From contig NZ_KI392031.1 in the NCBI RefSeq assembly GCF_000158475.2, positions 317,889 through 381,888 of the forward strand: a stretch of DNA of 64,000 nucleotides, given 5' to 3'. This document shows positions 8,318 through 17,419 of this stretch, in pieces. Made by a program: the position numbers and the translations under genes. Source of the stretch: Oxalobacter paraformigenes. GTDB lineage: Bacteria > Pseudomonadota > Gammaproteobacteria > Burkholderiales > Burkholderiaceae_D. The notes under the pieces were generated by a model, which had not been told where the DNA came from, ran no database searches, and was given only the letters and a program-made list of their open reading frames with translations. The first letter of the stretch is position 1. Every line of letters starts with the position of its first letter.

Positions 8318-9229
8318 TCAGGCGATTTTGCGCATGTCGCCGCACATCGGGAATCCCAGCGCTTCACGCGATTCGTAGTAGGCCTGTGCGACGAGACGGG
8401 ACAGGGTACGGATGCGGCCGATATAGGCGGCGCGTTCGGTCACGGACAGGGCGCCTCGGGCGTCCAGCAGGTTGAACGTATGCGCTGCCTTGAGGATCAT
8501 TTCGTAAGCCGGCAAGGTCAGTTTTGCCTCAATAAGGCGTTTGGCTTCGGACTCGAAGTTCGTAAACAGGGTGAACAGGAAAGGGGCGTTTGCCTGTTCG
8601 AAATTGTAGGCGGACTGTTCCACTTCGTTTTGATGGTACACGTCGCCATAGGTCAGGTATTTTTTGACGCCGCGATCGACCCATTCCGTCCAGATCAGGT
8701 CGTAAACGTTTTCGACTCCCTGCAAATACATGGCAAGCCGTTCCAGTCCATAGGTGATTTCGCCGAGAATCGGTTTGCAGTCGATGCCGCCGACCTGCTG
8801 GAAGTAGGTGAACTGGGTCACTTCCATGCCGTTTAGCCAGACTTCCCAGCCCAGTCCCCAGGCGCCCAGCGTCGGGTTTTCCCAGTCGTCTTCGACGAAA
8901 CGGACATCGTTTTGTTTCAGGTCCAGTCCCAGCGCGGCCAAAGAGCCCAGATACAGGTCGAGAATGTCCTCGGGCGCCGGTTTCAGGACCACCTGAAACT
9001 GGTAGTAGTGTTGCATGCGGTTCGGGTTTTCACCGTAACGGCCGTCTTTGGGCCGGCGGGACGGTTGCACGTAGGCGGCTCTCCACGGTTCGGGGCCGAT
9101 AGCCCGCAAAAAGGTGGCGGTATGCGAGGTGCCGGCGCCGACTTCCATGTCATACGACTGGAGCAGGGCGCAACCCTTCTGGCTCCAGTATTGCTGAAGC
9201 GTGAAGATGATTTGTTGAAAAGTGATCAT
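8318..9229 (-). CDS. glyQ: glycyl-tRNA synthetase alpha subunit
   Basis: The catalytic alpha subunit of glycyl-tRNA synthetase, activating glycine with ATP. The start [12 protein letters not shown] is chosen because GlyQ proteins begin at this point and GGAAACGG lies just upstream; longer starts at 9259 (ATG) or 9280 (GTG) are possible but have no ribosome site. The chain then carries class II synthetase elements: [33 protein letters not shown] and [26 protein letters not shown]. The predicted length is 303 residues, as expected. It is the first gene of the minus-strand operon that runs through glyS, gmhB and plsC. Confidence 0.96.
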   Translation of the reverse strand: MITFQQIIFTLQQYWSQKGCALLQSYDMEVGAGTSHTATFLRAIGPEPWRAAYVQPSRRPKDGRYGENPNRMQHYYQFQVVLKPAPEDILDLYLGSLAALGLDLKQNDVRFVEDDWENPTLGAWGLGWEVWLNGMEVTQFTYFQQVGGIDCKPILGEITYGLERLAMYLQGVENVYDLIWTEWVDRGVKKYLTYGDVYHQNEVEQSAYNFEQANAPFLFTLFTNFESEAKRLIEAKLTLPAYEMILKAAHTFNLLDARGALSVTERAAYIGRIRTLSRLVAQAYYESREALGFPMCGDMRKIA

Positions 9230-9431
9230 ATCCGTTTCCGTTGCCGCGTTTTTCGTCATCTTGCGGGAAATTTTTTGCACAGGAGGAAATTCTAGCGGTT
9301 TTATGCGTCAAGGGGAATGTTTCAGCCCTCTGGCAGGGGGGATGAACGGTACTGGCGGCCAATCGTCCGGGCAGAGCGTGCAAAAATAAGACACTGGAAA
9401 GGAAAAAGGCCAGCCGGTTTGCAAAGCGAAC

Positions 9432-9457
9432 CATGGCAGCAAACCCTTGCTGCCATG
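9432..9457 (-). terminator. hairpin downstream of fbp
   Basis: A perfect 11-base stem CATGGCAGCAA/TTGCTGCCATG with a four-base loop begins 13 bases after the fbp stop codon. There is no adjacent T-run on the minus strand, so it may stabilise the 3' end or work with Rho instead of being a classical terminator. Confidence 0.5.
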
Positions 9458-9469
9458 ATGTGTAAGGAA

Positions 9470-10483
9470 TTACCGGGTTTCCTTGTGATAGCGGGTAATG
9501 CGTTCGACTTCGTTTTTCGATCCCATGAAGACCGGCACGCGCTGGTGCAGTTTTTCTGGAATGACGTCCAGCATCGGAATCAGGCCGTTGGTGGCGGCGC
9601 CGCCGGCCTGTTCGACGATCATGGCCATCGGGTTGGCTTCATAGAGCAGCCGGATGCGGCCGCCGGCTTCGACGGTGCGCTCGTCGGCCGGATACATGAA
9701 AATGCCGCCGCGCGTCAGGATGCGATGCATGTCGGTGACCATGGAGGCGACCCATCGCATGTTGAAGTCCCGGCCGAGCGGGCCCTGTTTGCCGGCCTGC
9801 ATTTCGTCGAAATAGCGCTTGACCGGCGCAAACCATCGGCGCTGGTTGGACGTGTTGACGGCGTATTCGCTGGTGTTTTCAGGAATTTTCATATTCGGAT
9901 GGGTCAGTACCCAGGATCCCATTTCCCGATCCAGTGTAAAACCGTTGGTGCCGCGCCCCGTGGTCAATACCAAAAGGGTTTGCGGGCCATAGAGGGCGTA
10001 ACCGGCGGCGATCTGCCGGCGGCCCGGCTGCAGGAAATCGGCTTCGGTGGCGTCGGTTTTGTCTTCTGGCATGGCCAGCACTGAAAAGATGGTGCCGATG
10101 GAAACGTTGACGTCGATGTTGCTTGAACCGTCCAGCGGATCGAAAAGCAGCAGGTAATTGCCGTGCGGGTAGGTCTTGGAAATGGGGTGGATCGTTTCCA
10201 TTTCCTCGGAGGCGATAGCGGCCAGATAACCGCCCCATTCATTGGATTCCAGGAGGATTTCGTTAGAGAGCACGTCCAGTTTTTTCTGGACTTCCCCCTG
10301 TACGTTTTCCGTCTGGTTGCTGCCCAGGATATTGCCGAGCGCGCCTTTCCCTACCGAGTTGCCGATCGTTTTGCAGGCTCTGCAAACCACTTCAAGCAAC
10401 AGGCGCAATTCTTCCGGTACGGTGCCGTACCGGCGGTTTTCCTCGATCAGGTGTTGCGTCAGACTGATGCGTTTTGGTCTCAT
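9470..10483 (-). CDS. fbp: fructose-1,6-bisphosphatase class I
   Basis: This enzyme hydrolyses fructose 1,6-bisphosphate to fructose 6-phosphate, the committed reverse step of gluconeogenesis. The 337-residue protein has the class I metal-binding motif [12 protein letters not shown], with the partner glutamates in ASEEME upstream, and the substrate region [11 protein letters not shown]. Length matches betaproteobacterial Fbp. The ATG is 31 bases downstream of the pepN stop, so the two are probably co-transcribed. Confidence 0.97.
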   Translation of the reverse strand: MRPKRISLTQHLIEENRRYGTVPEELRLLLEVVCRACKTIGNSVGKGALGNILGSNQTENVQGEVQKKLDVLSNEILLESNEWGGYLAAIASEEMETIHPISKTYPHGNYLLLFDPLDGSSNIDVNVSIGTIFSVLAMPEDKTDATEADFLQPGRRQIAAGYALYGPQTLLVLTTGRGTNGFTLDREMGSWVLTHPNMKIPENTSEYAVNTSNQRRWFAPVKRYFDEMQAGKQGPLGRDFNMRWVASMVTDMHRILTRGGIFMYPADERTVEAGGRIRLLYEANPMAMIVEQAGGAATNGLIPMLDVIPEKLHQRVPVFMGSKNEVERITRYHKETR

Positions 10484-10514
10484 GATGCGTTCTTTTCGTT
10501 ATGTTTTTACCGTT

Positions 10515-13172
10515 TCAGGCCGACAGGGTCTTGCCGATGATTTCGCGCGTGTCGCGGGACAGGGACTGTTCCGAAACGTTTCGCAGGGCCTGTTCTGCCG
10601 GTTTGCGCAAAGACGGGATGTAGCGTTTCCACTGATCCATGCATCTGGCCAGTCGCGCTGCTACCTGCGGGTTGATTCTGTCCAGTTCGATCAGGTTTTC
10701 GCTCCAGAATGTGTAACCGCTTCCGTCGGCTGCATGGAATTGTGCCATATTGTTGTGGCAAAATCCAAAGATGAGGCTGCGGGCCCGGTTCGGGTTTTTG
10801 AGGGTGAAAGCCGGGTGTTTCATGAGTTTTCTGACGGTGGCGGTGTCCGCGTTGGGGGATGTGGCCTGAAGCGAGAACCATTTGTCGATGACGAGCGCTT
10901 CGTTTTCGTATTCCCGGTAGAAATGATCCGGCAGCGCTTTCGCTTCCGGCAGTTTGTCCGTCCAGCCGGAATGAACGAGCGAGGTCAGCGCGGCCAGCCG
11001 GTCGCTCATGTTGTCGGCGGTATGGTACTGGTCGATGGCCATCCGGCCGTAAGCCGGCTTGTCCAGCAAGAGCAAATAAGAAAGCGCCAGGTTTTTCAGG
11101 GCACGTTTCCCGGCGTCCTGCGGAGTTGGACGGTATGCGCCTTCCGTCCGGTTTTCCTGCCAGGCGTTTAGCCATTCCTTTTCGAGGTTTTCAGCCAGCG
11201 TCCGGCGCATGAACTGCCGTGCGCGGTGGGTGGCGGCCGGGTCGATTTCATCCGTTTTTTCGGCAATCATCATTTCGCCCGGCAGCGTCAATGCCAGTTC
11301 CCGCAGGGCGGGATCCAGCGCGGTATCGGTCAGGACTGCCCGGAAAGCGTCGATAAAAGCGGAATCAAGCGTTAATGTCCTGTCTGCCTGCACGGCTTTG
11401 GTCAGGCTTAGGAGACGGCGCAGGGCGAGGCGCTGGCCCGCTTCCCAACGGTTGAAATGATCGCTGTCGTGAGAGAGCAGGTGCAAAAGTTCGTCATCGG
11501 ACTGTTCATATTCCAGAATGACCGGAGCGGAAAAATTGCGCAGGGCGGAGACGACCGGTTTTTCGGCCACGTCGATAAAAGTGAAAGTCTGGCTTTCTTC
11601 GGATAGTTCCAGGGTGCGGCTGTTTGGGGCTGCCTTGTCGCCTTCCATCCGCAAGGGCATATCCTTGCCGTGGCTATCGAGCAGTCCGATGGCAACCGGA
11701 ATCAGGAACGGCTGTTTTTCGGTCTGGCCTGGTGTTTGCGGGCAGGATTGGGAAAGGATGAGGGTAAGCGTCCTGTTTTTTTCGTCATAATGGCTTTGCA
11801 GTTTGACGCGAGGCGTTCCGGCCTGGCTGTACCAGCGTTCGAACTGCGACAGGTCGCGTCCGTTGGCGTCGGCCATGGCAGCGAGAAAATCGGTACAGGT
11901 GACGGCTTGTCCATCGTGGCGTTTGAAGTAAAGATCCATGCCTTTTCTGAAACCGTCGCGGCCCAGCAGGGTCTGGTACATGCGGACGACTTCCGCGCCT
12001 TTTTCGTAAACGGTGACGGTATAGAAATTGTTGATTTCCTGATAGGAGTCGGGCCGGACGGGATGGGCCATCGGGCCGGCGTCTTCCGGAAACTGCAGTT
12101 GCCGGAGGGTGCGGACGTCTTCGATGCGTTTGACGGCCCGGCCCGATTCGCTGCCGGTGCGGTCGGCGGAAAATTCCTGGTCGCGGAAAACGGTGAGGCC
12201 TTCTTTAAGCGACAGCTGGAACCAGTCGCGGCAGGTTACCCGGTTACCTGTCCAGTTGTGGAAATATTCATGGCCGACTACCGATTCGATGTTGGCGTAA
12301 TCCAGATCGGTTGCAATGCGCGGGTTGGCGAGAACGTAGCGGGTGTTGAAAATGTTCAGTCCCTTGTTTTCCATGGCGCCCATGTTGAAGTCGCTGACAG
12401 CGACGATCATGAACCGGTCGAGATCGAGTTCGAGCCCGAAACGTCTTTCATCCCAGCGGATGCTGTGTTTCAGGGATTCCATGGCGTGAGCGGTCTTGTC
12501 CAGATTGTTTTTCTCGACCCAGACCTGCAAAAGGACGTCGCGTCCGTCTGCGAGCCGGAAGGTTTCTTCACGGCAGACGAGATTGCCGGCGACCAGCGCG
12601 AAAAGATACGAGGGTTTTTTGAACGGGTCTTCCCATTTCGCATAGTGCCGTCCATTGGGAAGATCGCCTTCTTCGACAAGGTTGCCGTTGGAAAGCAGGA
12701 CGGGGTATTTTTCCCGGTCGGCACGGAGGGTGACCGTATAGGTTGCCATGACGTCGGGGCGGTCGGGAAAGTAGGTGATTTTGCGGAAGCCTTCCGCTTC
12801 GCACTGGGTAAAGAAATTGCCGTTGGACAGATACAGTCCCATCAGCGACGTGTTCTGATCCGGATGAAGCAGGGTGTCGATGACCAGCGTGACCTTGTCG
12901 GGGGCATCGGGAATGCGTAATTCGCCATTGTCTGTTGCATAGTCCGGTTTGGCCAGCACTTTGCCATTCATGGCGATTCTGACCAGTTCGAGTTCTTCTC
13001 CGTACAGGACGATATCGCGGTTTTCCGAATCGGGATTGCGGTGAAGTTCGGTTGTCGCCCTGACCTGGGTGACGGAAGGCGCCAGATCGAAGACAAGATC
13101 GATACGATCGGCAAGAAAGGAGGATGCGGTATAGTCGAGACGATAGACGGTTGCTGGATTGGAAGATGTCAT
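10515..13172 (-). CDS. pepN: aminopeptidase N (M1 zinc family)
   Basis: A cytosolic broad-specificity aminopeptidase that finishes peptide turnover. The ATG at 13172 gives 885 residues; an upstream in-frame TTG (13187) would add five. The exopeptidase motif GAMENKGLNIF and the zinc motif HEYFHNWTGNRVT, with the third ligand in LKEGLTVFRDQEF, are complete. The length and C-terminal helical domain (ending EIIGKTLSA) fit the gammaproteobacterial/betaproteobacterial PepN group. The 10-base inverted repeat at 13210-13242 sits 38-70 bases upstream of the start. fbp follows 31 bases downstream. Confidence 0.97.
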   Translation of the reverse strand: MTSSNPATVYRLDYTASSFLADRIDLVFDLAPSVTQVRATTELHRNPDSENRDIVLYGEELELVRIAMNGKVLAKPDYATDNGELRIPDAPDKVTLVIDTLLHPDQNTSLMGLYLSNGNFFTQCEAEGFRKITYFPDRPDVMATYTVTLRADREKYPVLLSNGNLVEEGDLPNGRHYAKWEDPFKKPSYLFALVAGNLVCREETFRLADGRDVLLQVWVEKNNLDKTAHAMESLKHSIRWDERRFGLELDLDRFMIVAVSDFNMGAMENKGLNIFNTRYVLANPRIATDLDYANIESVVGHEYFHNWTGNRVTCRDWFQLSLKEGLTVFRDQEFSADRTGSESGRAVKRIEDVRTLRQLQFPEDAGPMAHPVRPDSYQEINNFYTVTVYEKGAEVVRMYQTLLGRDGFRKGMDLYFKRHDGQAVTCTDFLAAMADANGRDLSQFERWYSQAGTPRVKLQSHYDEKNRTLTLILSQSCPQTPGQTEKQPFLIPVAIGLLDSHGKDMPLRMEGDKAAPNSRTLELSEESQTFTFIDVAEKPVVSALRNFSAPVILEYEQSDDELLHLLSHDSDHFNRWEAGQRLALRRLLSLTKAVQADRTLTLDSAFIDAFRAVLTDTALDPALRELALTLPGEMMIAEKTDEIDPAATHRARQFMRRTLAENLEKEWLNAWQENRTEGAYRPTPQDAGKRALKNLALSYLLLLDKPAYGRMAIDQYHTADNMSDRLAALTSLVHSGWTDKLPEAKALPDHFYREYENEALVIDKWFSLQATSPNADTATVRKLMKHPAFTLKNPNRARSLIFGFCHNNMAQFHAADGSGYTFWSENLIELDRINPQVAARLARCMDQWKRYIPSLRKPAEQALRNVSEQSLSRDTREIIGKTLSA

Positions 13173-13209
13173 TTTCTGTATTTTCAACGGTCGGTTTCCG
13201 GAAATGTTG

Positions 13210-13242
13210 GCAATCGTTTTGGTTCAACACGGAAACGATTGC
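13210..13242. repeat. inverted repeat upstream of pepN
   Basis: GCAATCGTTT (13210-13219) and AAACGATTGC (13233-13242) are perfect inverted copies separated by 13 bases. They could be an operator with half-sites 23 bases apart or a leader hairpin; there is no T-run. Confidence 0.6.
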
Positions 13243-13337
13243 AAACAGGTGCCCTCATGATTTTTACATTATCCATCAGATTGCAGCGAGATGGAAAAAT
13301 ACCCGGAAAGAAGAAAACCGGAACGGGGCGCTGTCAT

Positions 13338-13384
13338 GAAAAAAGATTCTTTTCAGGCCGCTTAAAGCGCCAAAAGAATCTTTT
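13338..13384 (-). terminator. intrinsic terminator downstream of galU
   Basis: The outer stem AAAAGATTCTTTT (13341-13353) pairs perfectly with AAAAGAATCTTTT (13372-13384), enclosing a second GC-rich helix around GCTTAAAGC. On the minus strand a run of T follows. It lies about 37 bases after the galU stop codon. Confidence 0.85.
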
Positions 13385-13420
13385 CAGGAAGGATCGGACA
13401 ATCATGGAATGTCCGGGTTG

Positions 13421-14407
13421 TCAGGCCACATTGGCAGAGCGTGTGTTTTCAGGAGGTTTGCGTTCTGTCGCCAAAACGGCAGCGCCGGAGTAGCCTTGAG
13501 CGGCAGGCGCCGTCCTGAATGCGTTTTTCCGGACATTGTCCTGGGGGCGGTTATCGAGAAATTGTCTGAATGCGACGCCGACTTCTTCATGCTTTAACGC
13601 ATACTGGACGGTTGCCTTCAGATAGCCCAGTTTGCTGCCGCAATCATAGCGAATGCCGTCAAACTGGTAGGCGAATGCAGGGTCTTCGCCGAGCAGGGAA
13701 GCGATGGCGTCCGTCAGTTGCAGTTCGCCTCCGGAACCGGGTTGCAGTTTTCGCAAATGGGAAAAGATGGCGGGAGTGAGAATGTAGCGGCCGACAACGC
13801 CCAGGTTGGACGGGGCGTTTTCCGGAGCGGGTTTTTCGACGATTTTGCTGATGGAAAGCAGATTGCCGGTCTGTTTGCCGGCGACCATGCCGTAATCCCG
13901 GCTTCGTGCGATATCGATTTTTTCGACACCGATAATACTGTGGCCGTGTTCTTCATAAAGATCGGCCATCTGGCGCATGACCGGAATGTCGGCGTCAAGC
14001 AGATCGTCTGCCAAAATGACGGCAAACGGTTCTTTTCTGACAAGCCGTTCGGCGCACAATACCGCGTGGCCCAGCCCCAGCGCTTCCGCCTGTCTGACAA
14101 AAAAACATTCCACGTTTTTGGGCTTGATGCTTTTCAGAATGTCGAGCAGGCTTTTCTTGTTTTTGGCGTACAGTTCGGTTTCGAGCTCATAAGCTTTGTC
14201 GAAGTGGTCTTCAATCGCTCTCTTGTTTCGTCCGGTGACAAATATCATTTCGGTAATGCCGGCTGCCGCCGCTTCTTCCACGGCATACTGGATAAGGGGT
14301 TTGTCGACGACAGGGAGCATTTCCTTCGGGCTGGCTTTGGTGGCGGGCAGAAAACGGGTACCGAGTCCCGCTACCGGGAAAACCGCTTTGGTGACTTTTT
14401 GTATCAT
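13421..14407 (-). CDS. galU: UTP-glucose-1-phosphate uridylyltransferase
   Basis: GalU makes UDP-glucose from UTP and glucose 1-phosphate for polysaccharide and lipopolysaccharide synthesis. The start [20 protein letters not shown] is preferred because an AGAGG ribosome site lies 9 bases upstream; a longer frame begins at 14452. Family motifs are the nucleotide-binding [19 protein letters not shown], the sugar-binding AVLCAERL region, [10 protein letters not shown] and [20 protein letters not shown]. The predicted 328 residues exceed the usual 290-300; the extra residues form a low-complexity polar C-terminal tail. The gene is monocistronic with its own terminator. Confidence 0.96.
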   Translation of the reverse strand: MIQKVTKAVFPVAGLGTRFLPATKASPKEMLPVVDKPLIQYAVEEAAAAGITEMIFVTGRNKRAIEDHFDKAYELETELYAKNKKSLLDILKSIKPKNVECFFVRQAEALGLGHAVLCAERLVRKEPFAVILADDLLDADIPVMRQMADLYEEHGHSIIGVEKIDIARSRDYGMVAGKQTGNLLSISKIVEKPAPENAPSNLGVVGRYILTPAIFSHLRKLQPGSGGELQLTDAIASLLGEDPAFAYQFDGIRYDCGSKLGYLKATVQYALKHEEVGVAFRQFLDNRPQDNVRKNAFRTAPAAQGYSGAAVLATERKPPENTRSANVA

Positions 14408-14868
14408 TTGAGTGTGCCTCTGACTAGTTGACAATAATGTTGAGTCCGACATGCGTGTGTTGATATAAAACCGCCAGTTCGTTTCCGGGTACCCGATATG
14501 TTTGTGGCAAGTTAATGCTGGCAGATACAGGGTGTTTTCAATCCTGTCGCCAATAAACGGTTCAGCGCGGAATCTGCCGTCTTTAGTCTTTAAAATGGCA
14601 GAAACGTTTTTAATGGCTTTTTATGCCTTGATTTTTATGGTTTTTACAGTGACAAACAATGCGGTTTCCGGTCGTTTACATGAGAGTAATAGCATGACAT
14701 CTTCAGCAAAAAGCATTTTGATGCGAAGTAAGGCAGACAGGCATAAATACGCTTTTTCCGGATGCGTTCAGTGAGGCAGGGCCTTTTTTGTTCAAGCCGG
14801 TTTAATATGAAATTTCCTTATGGAAATTTTCAGGGCGTATCGGGGGTTTGAAAAGGGAGAGGTAAAAG

Positions 14869-14937
14869 ATGGCGGGGTCCGTTATGATTGCCTGCAAGGC
14901 GGGTGGAGGAAAGAGAATGAAAAACAGACCTGTGTAA
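14869..14937 (+). CDS. possible 22-residue micro-ORF
   Basis: An ATG is preceded by an excellent ribosome site GGGAGAGG six bases away. The 22 codons encode a basic peptide beginning MAGSVMIACKAGGGKR and ending in KNRPV. The TAA stop falls in the loop of the hairpin at 14922-14948. Nothing else supports expression, and a plus transcript here would run into the 3' end of the H-NS gene. Treat as a candidate only. Confidence 0.25.
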   Translation: MAGSVMIACKAGGGKRMKNRPV

Positions 14938-14948
14938 CAGGTCTGTTT
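14917..14948 (-). terminator. intrinsic terminator of the H-NS gene
   Basis: An 11-base stem (14922-14932 with 14938-14948) and small loop are followed on the minus strand by TTTTTCATTC. It lies 60 bases beyond the stop codon. Confidence 0.8.
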
Positions 14949-15007
14949 GCCGAAAGCGGGTAAATGGTTTAACAAGGCGTTTAATGCTGTCCGGGCGATG
15001 TTATACC

Positions 15008-15298
15008 TTATTTGATAAGAAATTTTTCTTTGTTATTCGGATCAATCCACTTGGGGGCTTTACCACGGCCTGACCAGGTTTCTCCCGTTGCCGGATTCCG
15101 GTATTTGGGAGCAAGAGGCGCGCGAACCTGTCCGTTTTTCTTTTTATTGGTAAAACCGAGATCGGCAAGGGTGATTCCGTATTCCGCCATAGTCATCTTG
15201 ATTTGCGAAATGGCGTTTGACAACTCGTTTTTCCGGAGTTCTTCAGCTTCGTGCTGGAGTTGTTTTATCTGATCCTGCAATTGTTTGTAAGTGGCCAT
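15008..15298 (-). CDS. H-NS family nucleoid protein
   Basis: A 96-residue nucleoid-associated protein of the short betaproteobacterial H-NS type. The N-terminal half is a heptad-rich coiled coil (YKQLQDQIKQLQHEAEELR) for oligomerisation. The C-terminal half is the DNA-binding domain with the hallmark YRNPATGETWSGRGKAPKW. The family binds AT-rich DNA and silences horizontally acquired genes. A clear -10 was not assigned, but the upstream 280 bases are strikingly AT-rich, as expected for autoregulated H-NS genes. Several H-NS paralogues are usual in this order, so no specific gene symbol is given. Confidence 0.93.
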   Translation of the reverse strand: MATYKQLQDQIKQLQHEAEELRKNELSNAISQIKMTMAEYGITLADLGFTNKKKNGQVRAPLAPKYRNPATGETWSGRGKAPKWIDPNNKEKFLIK

Positions 15299-15578
15299 AA
15301 TGTGTCCCGATCAAATGTCAGAAAAACAGGGGAGCGGTTTTGAGCCGTTTTCCCGACTGTTTAAAAAAGTGGAACGGTTTTTGTGTTCCAATAAAACGTA
15401 TTCTATATTTACAGGGTGAATAAATAAAGGGCATTCAAATGAATTATCCGCTTAATTCGTGCTTATTTTGCATTAATCAAGAATATTTTACATTTAAACC
15501 GGTGAATCTGTGAAAGGAAAGGCAACAGATTTTCCGCCTTGAAAGAGAAAAGAGGCGGTTTAGCTGAAAATGGCTCGT

Positions 15579-16013
15579 TTATTCAGGTTCTGTTTTCCAT
15601 TGCCCGGGCGCGATAATATTGAAACCTGCTTTTTTTTTATTTTTTCGCGCCAGTTTCAACAAGGCCTTGTCTTTGGTGAAAAGATATGTCGCATGAGAAT
15701 CATAAGCGGCTTCGAGAAATTTCTGATCGTCAGGATCGCTGCAAAGGGGCAGAAAGCGATAATCCCGTTTCGGAGGATCGACCAGATGGATGAATTGATC
15801 GAATTGACGTTTCGATTGCCTTTTTTGGGTATCGCTTAAAGCCAGTTTCGGATAATCGAGAACACGACACCATTCCGCCCGGCAATCTTCGCGGGTTATG
15901 GCCATAATGGTGTTTTCATGAATGGCTTTTAAAAGAACCGCCGCAACGGGATCGTGAAAGACAAAGAGATCGAGACAGACGTTGGTATCGAAAACGGCTA
16001 ATTCGGCATTCAT
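15579..16013 (-). CDS. PIN-domain putative ribonuclease
   Basis: A 144-residue PIN-domain protein. Acidic residues expected of the Mg-dependent active site appear in order: FDTNVCLDLF near the N-terminus, EDCRAEW in the middle, and CSDPDDQKFLEAA with FTKDKALLKL near the C-terminus. This layout fits the PIN group often labelled putative toxin-antitoxin component. No partner antitoxin gene lies next to it: the 24-base gap on its 5' side leads directly to divergent yaaA, and downstream comes the AT-rich H-NS promoter region. It could therefore be a solitary PIN RNase rather than a toxin. Confidence 0.82.
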   Translation of the reverse strand: MNAELAVFDTNVCLDLFVFHDPVAAVLLKAIHENTIMAITREDCRAEWCRVLDYPKLALSDTQKRQSKRQFDQFIHLVDPPKRDYRFLPLCSDPDDQKFLEAAYDSHATYLFTKDKALLKLARKNKKKAGFNIIAPGQWKTEPE

Positions 16014-16037
16014 AGAATAAACTGATAGGATACGGTT

Positions 16038-16817
16038 ATGCTCATGATTTTATCACCCTCGAAAAGGCAGCGCTTTTCCGGCAGTCCGGTTGCCGATCCG
16101 GTTCAGGAAAACCTTTTTTCCCGGCCGGAATGGATTGCACGGGCCGGCAAGGTAGCGCAAATAATGAAATCCTGTGCGCCACATGAACTGGCGCGCATTC
16201 TGCATGCCTCGGATACGATTGCCGCTACAGAAGCGGGCCATTTCAATGAATGGAGCGTTACGGCCGCTTATCCCCAGGCCCGGCCGGCCCTTCTGACGTT
16301 CGATGGGGATGTCTATCGGGCGCTGGACGCAAAGACGTTGCCGGAAAAGGCACAGGCTTATCTGAACGGGCATTTGCGTATTTTGTCTGCGCTGTATGGC
16401 ATTTTGAAACCTTTTGACCTGATCCAGCCTTACCGGCTGGGTTTCGGGGTGAGGGCCGTCAGGCCGGATGGCGGCAGTTTGTACGATTACTGGAGAGAAC
16501 CGGTGACGGAATCCTTAAACAGGGCGCTGGAAGCGACCGGCGACAAGGTGCTGGTGAATCTGGCGTCGAGTGAGTTTGCCAGGGCGGTCGATGTGAAGGC
16601 GCTGGCCGGGAAAATGATTACGCCGGTTTTTCAGGAAATGAGGGGCGGCAACCCGCGAGTGGTCGGCCTGTACGCCAAACAGGCAAGGGGATTGATGGCG
16701 CGGTACGCCGCCGAACGCGGCGTGACCGAGGCGGAACAGTTGAAGTCGTTCGATTACGGCCATTACGTTTTTCATGCCGCTTCATCAAAAGACACGCTCT
16801 GGGTTTTCAGACGATGA
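16038..16817 (+). CDS. yaaA: peroxide stress protein YaaA
   Basis: YaaA (DUF328/UPF0246) lowers free intracellular iron during peroxide stress in E. coli and binds DNA. The 259-residue protein begins MLMILSPSKRQ, the canonical family start, and contains FDGDVYRALDAKTL, LRILSALYGILKPFDLIQPYRL and VLVNLASSEFARAV. The final segment FDYGHYVFHAASSKDTLWVFRR matches the conserved C-terminus. AGGA lies 8 bases before the ATG. It is divergent from the PIN gene with only 24 bases between start codons, so the two promoters must overlap. Confidence 0.95.
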   Translation: MLMILSPSKRQRFSGSPVADPVQENLFSRPEWIARAGKVAQIMKSCAPHELARILHASDTIAATEAGHFNEWSVTAAYPQARPALLTFDGDVYRALDAKTLPEKAQAYLNGHLRILSALYGILKPFDLIQPYRLGFGVRAVRPDGGSLYDYWREPVTESLNRALEATGDKVLVNLASSEFARAVDVKALAGKMITPVFQEMRGGNPRVVGLYAKQARGLMARYAAERGVTEAEQLKSFDYGHYVFHAASSKDTLWVFRR

Positions 16818-16848
16818 TGCCGGTGAGGAAAGGAAGGAAAATCCCTTG

Positions 16849-17238
16849 TCAGGCCTGCCGCTGCCGGATTTCGGCGAGCAAGCCTTCCATTCCCTGGCTT
16901 TCCAGCCTCAAAGCCAGTTTGCGATGTTCCCGGATAGCCTGATTCCAGGTAGGAAAACGCCAACGCGGCAGAAGCTCGTCAGGCAGTCCGAAAACCGTTG
17001 TTTCAAAAAGCTGTTTTTCGCCGGCGCCGAAGGCATGATCAATGCCGGTGAAAATGGTCGATACCAGCAAATTACCGACCTGTGTCTGTTCGACGATCCG
17101 GCTGGCAGCCGATTTCATGCCATTCATGTATTCTTCTAAAGTGCAGGGAACCGGTTTTTTGCCGTCGAGCCGGTAAAGGTGTCCTTTAAGAAGTTTGTCC
17201 GGATTGCCGGATGGGGTATCGTCGTTTATGTGACTCAT
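16849..17238 (-). CDS. conserved hypothetical protein
   Basis: A 129-residue soluble protein I do not recognise. It begins MSHINDDTPSGNPDKLLKGH and includes RLDGKKPVPCTLEEYMNGM, then a stretch VGNLLVSTIFTGIDHAFGAGEKQLFETTVFG and a tryptophan-rich block PRWRFPTWNQAIREHRKLAL. The tail is a charged helix (LESQGMEGLLAEIRQ). There is no signal peptide or membrane helix. Codon use and GC content look like the neighbours, which supports it being real, though the ribosome site is weak. It converges on yaaA and faces away from the RidA gene. Confidence 0.7.
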   Translation of the reverse strand: MSHINDDTPSGNPDKLLKGHLYRLDGKKPVPCTLEEYMNGMKSAASRIVEQTQVGNLLVSTIFTGIDHAFGAGEKQLFETTVFGLPDELLPRWRFPTWNQAIREHRKLALRLESQGMEGLLAEIRQRQA

Positions 17239-17335
17239 GGCGTTTTTCAGGGATCGAAAAGGGTAATTGTAACGGAGGATTTGTCCGCTCTGTCCGTTTT
17301 TGATGGGCGGATGGTGTGCTGCCGGCGCAAAACGT

Positions 17336-17363
17336 TTGAAAGCCTGTCCGGCTTGGCTATAAT
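17336..17363 (+). promoter_or_regulatory. sigma-70 promoter of the RidA gene
   Basis: TTGAAA at 17336-17341 and a perfect TATAAT at 17358-17363 are separated by 16 bases. Transcription would start near 17370, leaving a 50-base leader to the RidA ATG. Confidence 0.7.
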
Positions 17364-17419
17364 GGCCCGGTCGGCCAGCGACGGGTGTCCGGCCGGATCA
17401 ACCTGACAGGAAATGAAGA

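Larger units (their letters stand above)
14408..15007. other. intergenic region between galU and the H-NS gene
   Basis: About 600 AT-rich bases. Two weak small reading frames are present: 14596-14774 (59 codons, hydrophobic N-terminus, no ribosome site) and 14869-14937 (22 codons with a strong ribosome site). The H-NS terminator occupies 14917-14948. No RNA gene was recognised. Confidence 0.4.

Noticed and set aside
14596-14774. 59-codon frame with hydrophobic N-terminus
   Set aside because: There is no ribosome site, and the AT-rich context makes hydrophobic codons likely by chance.
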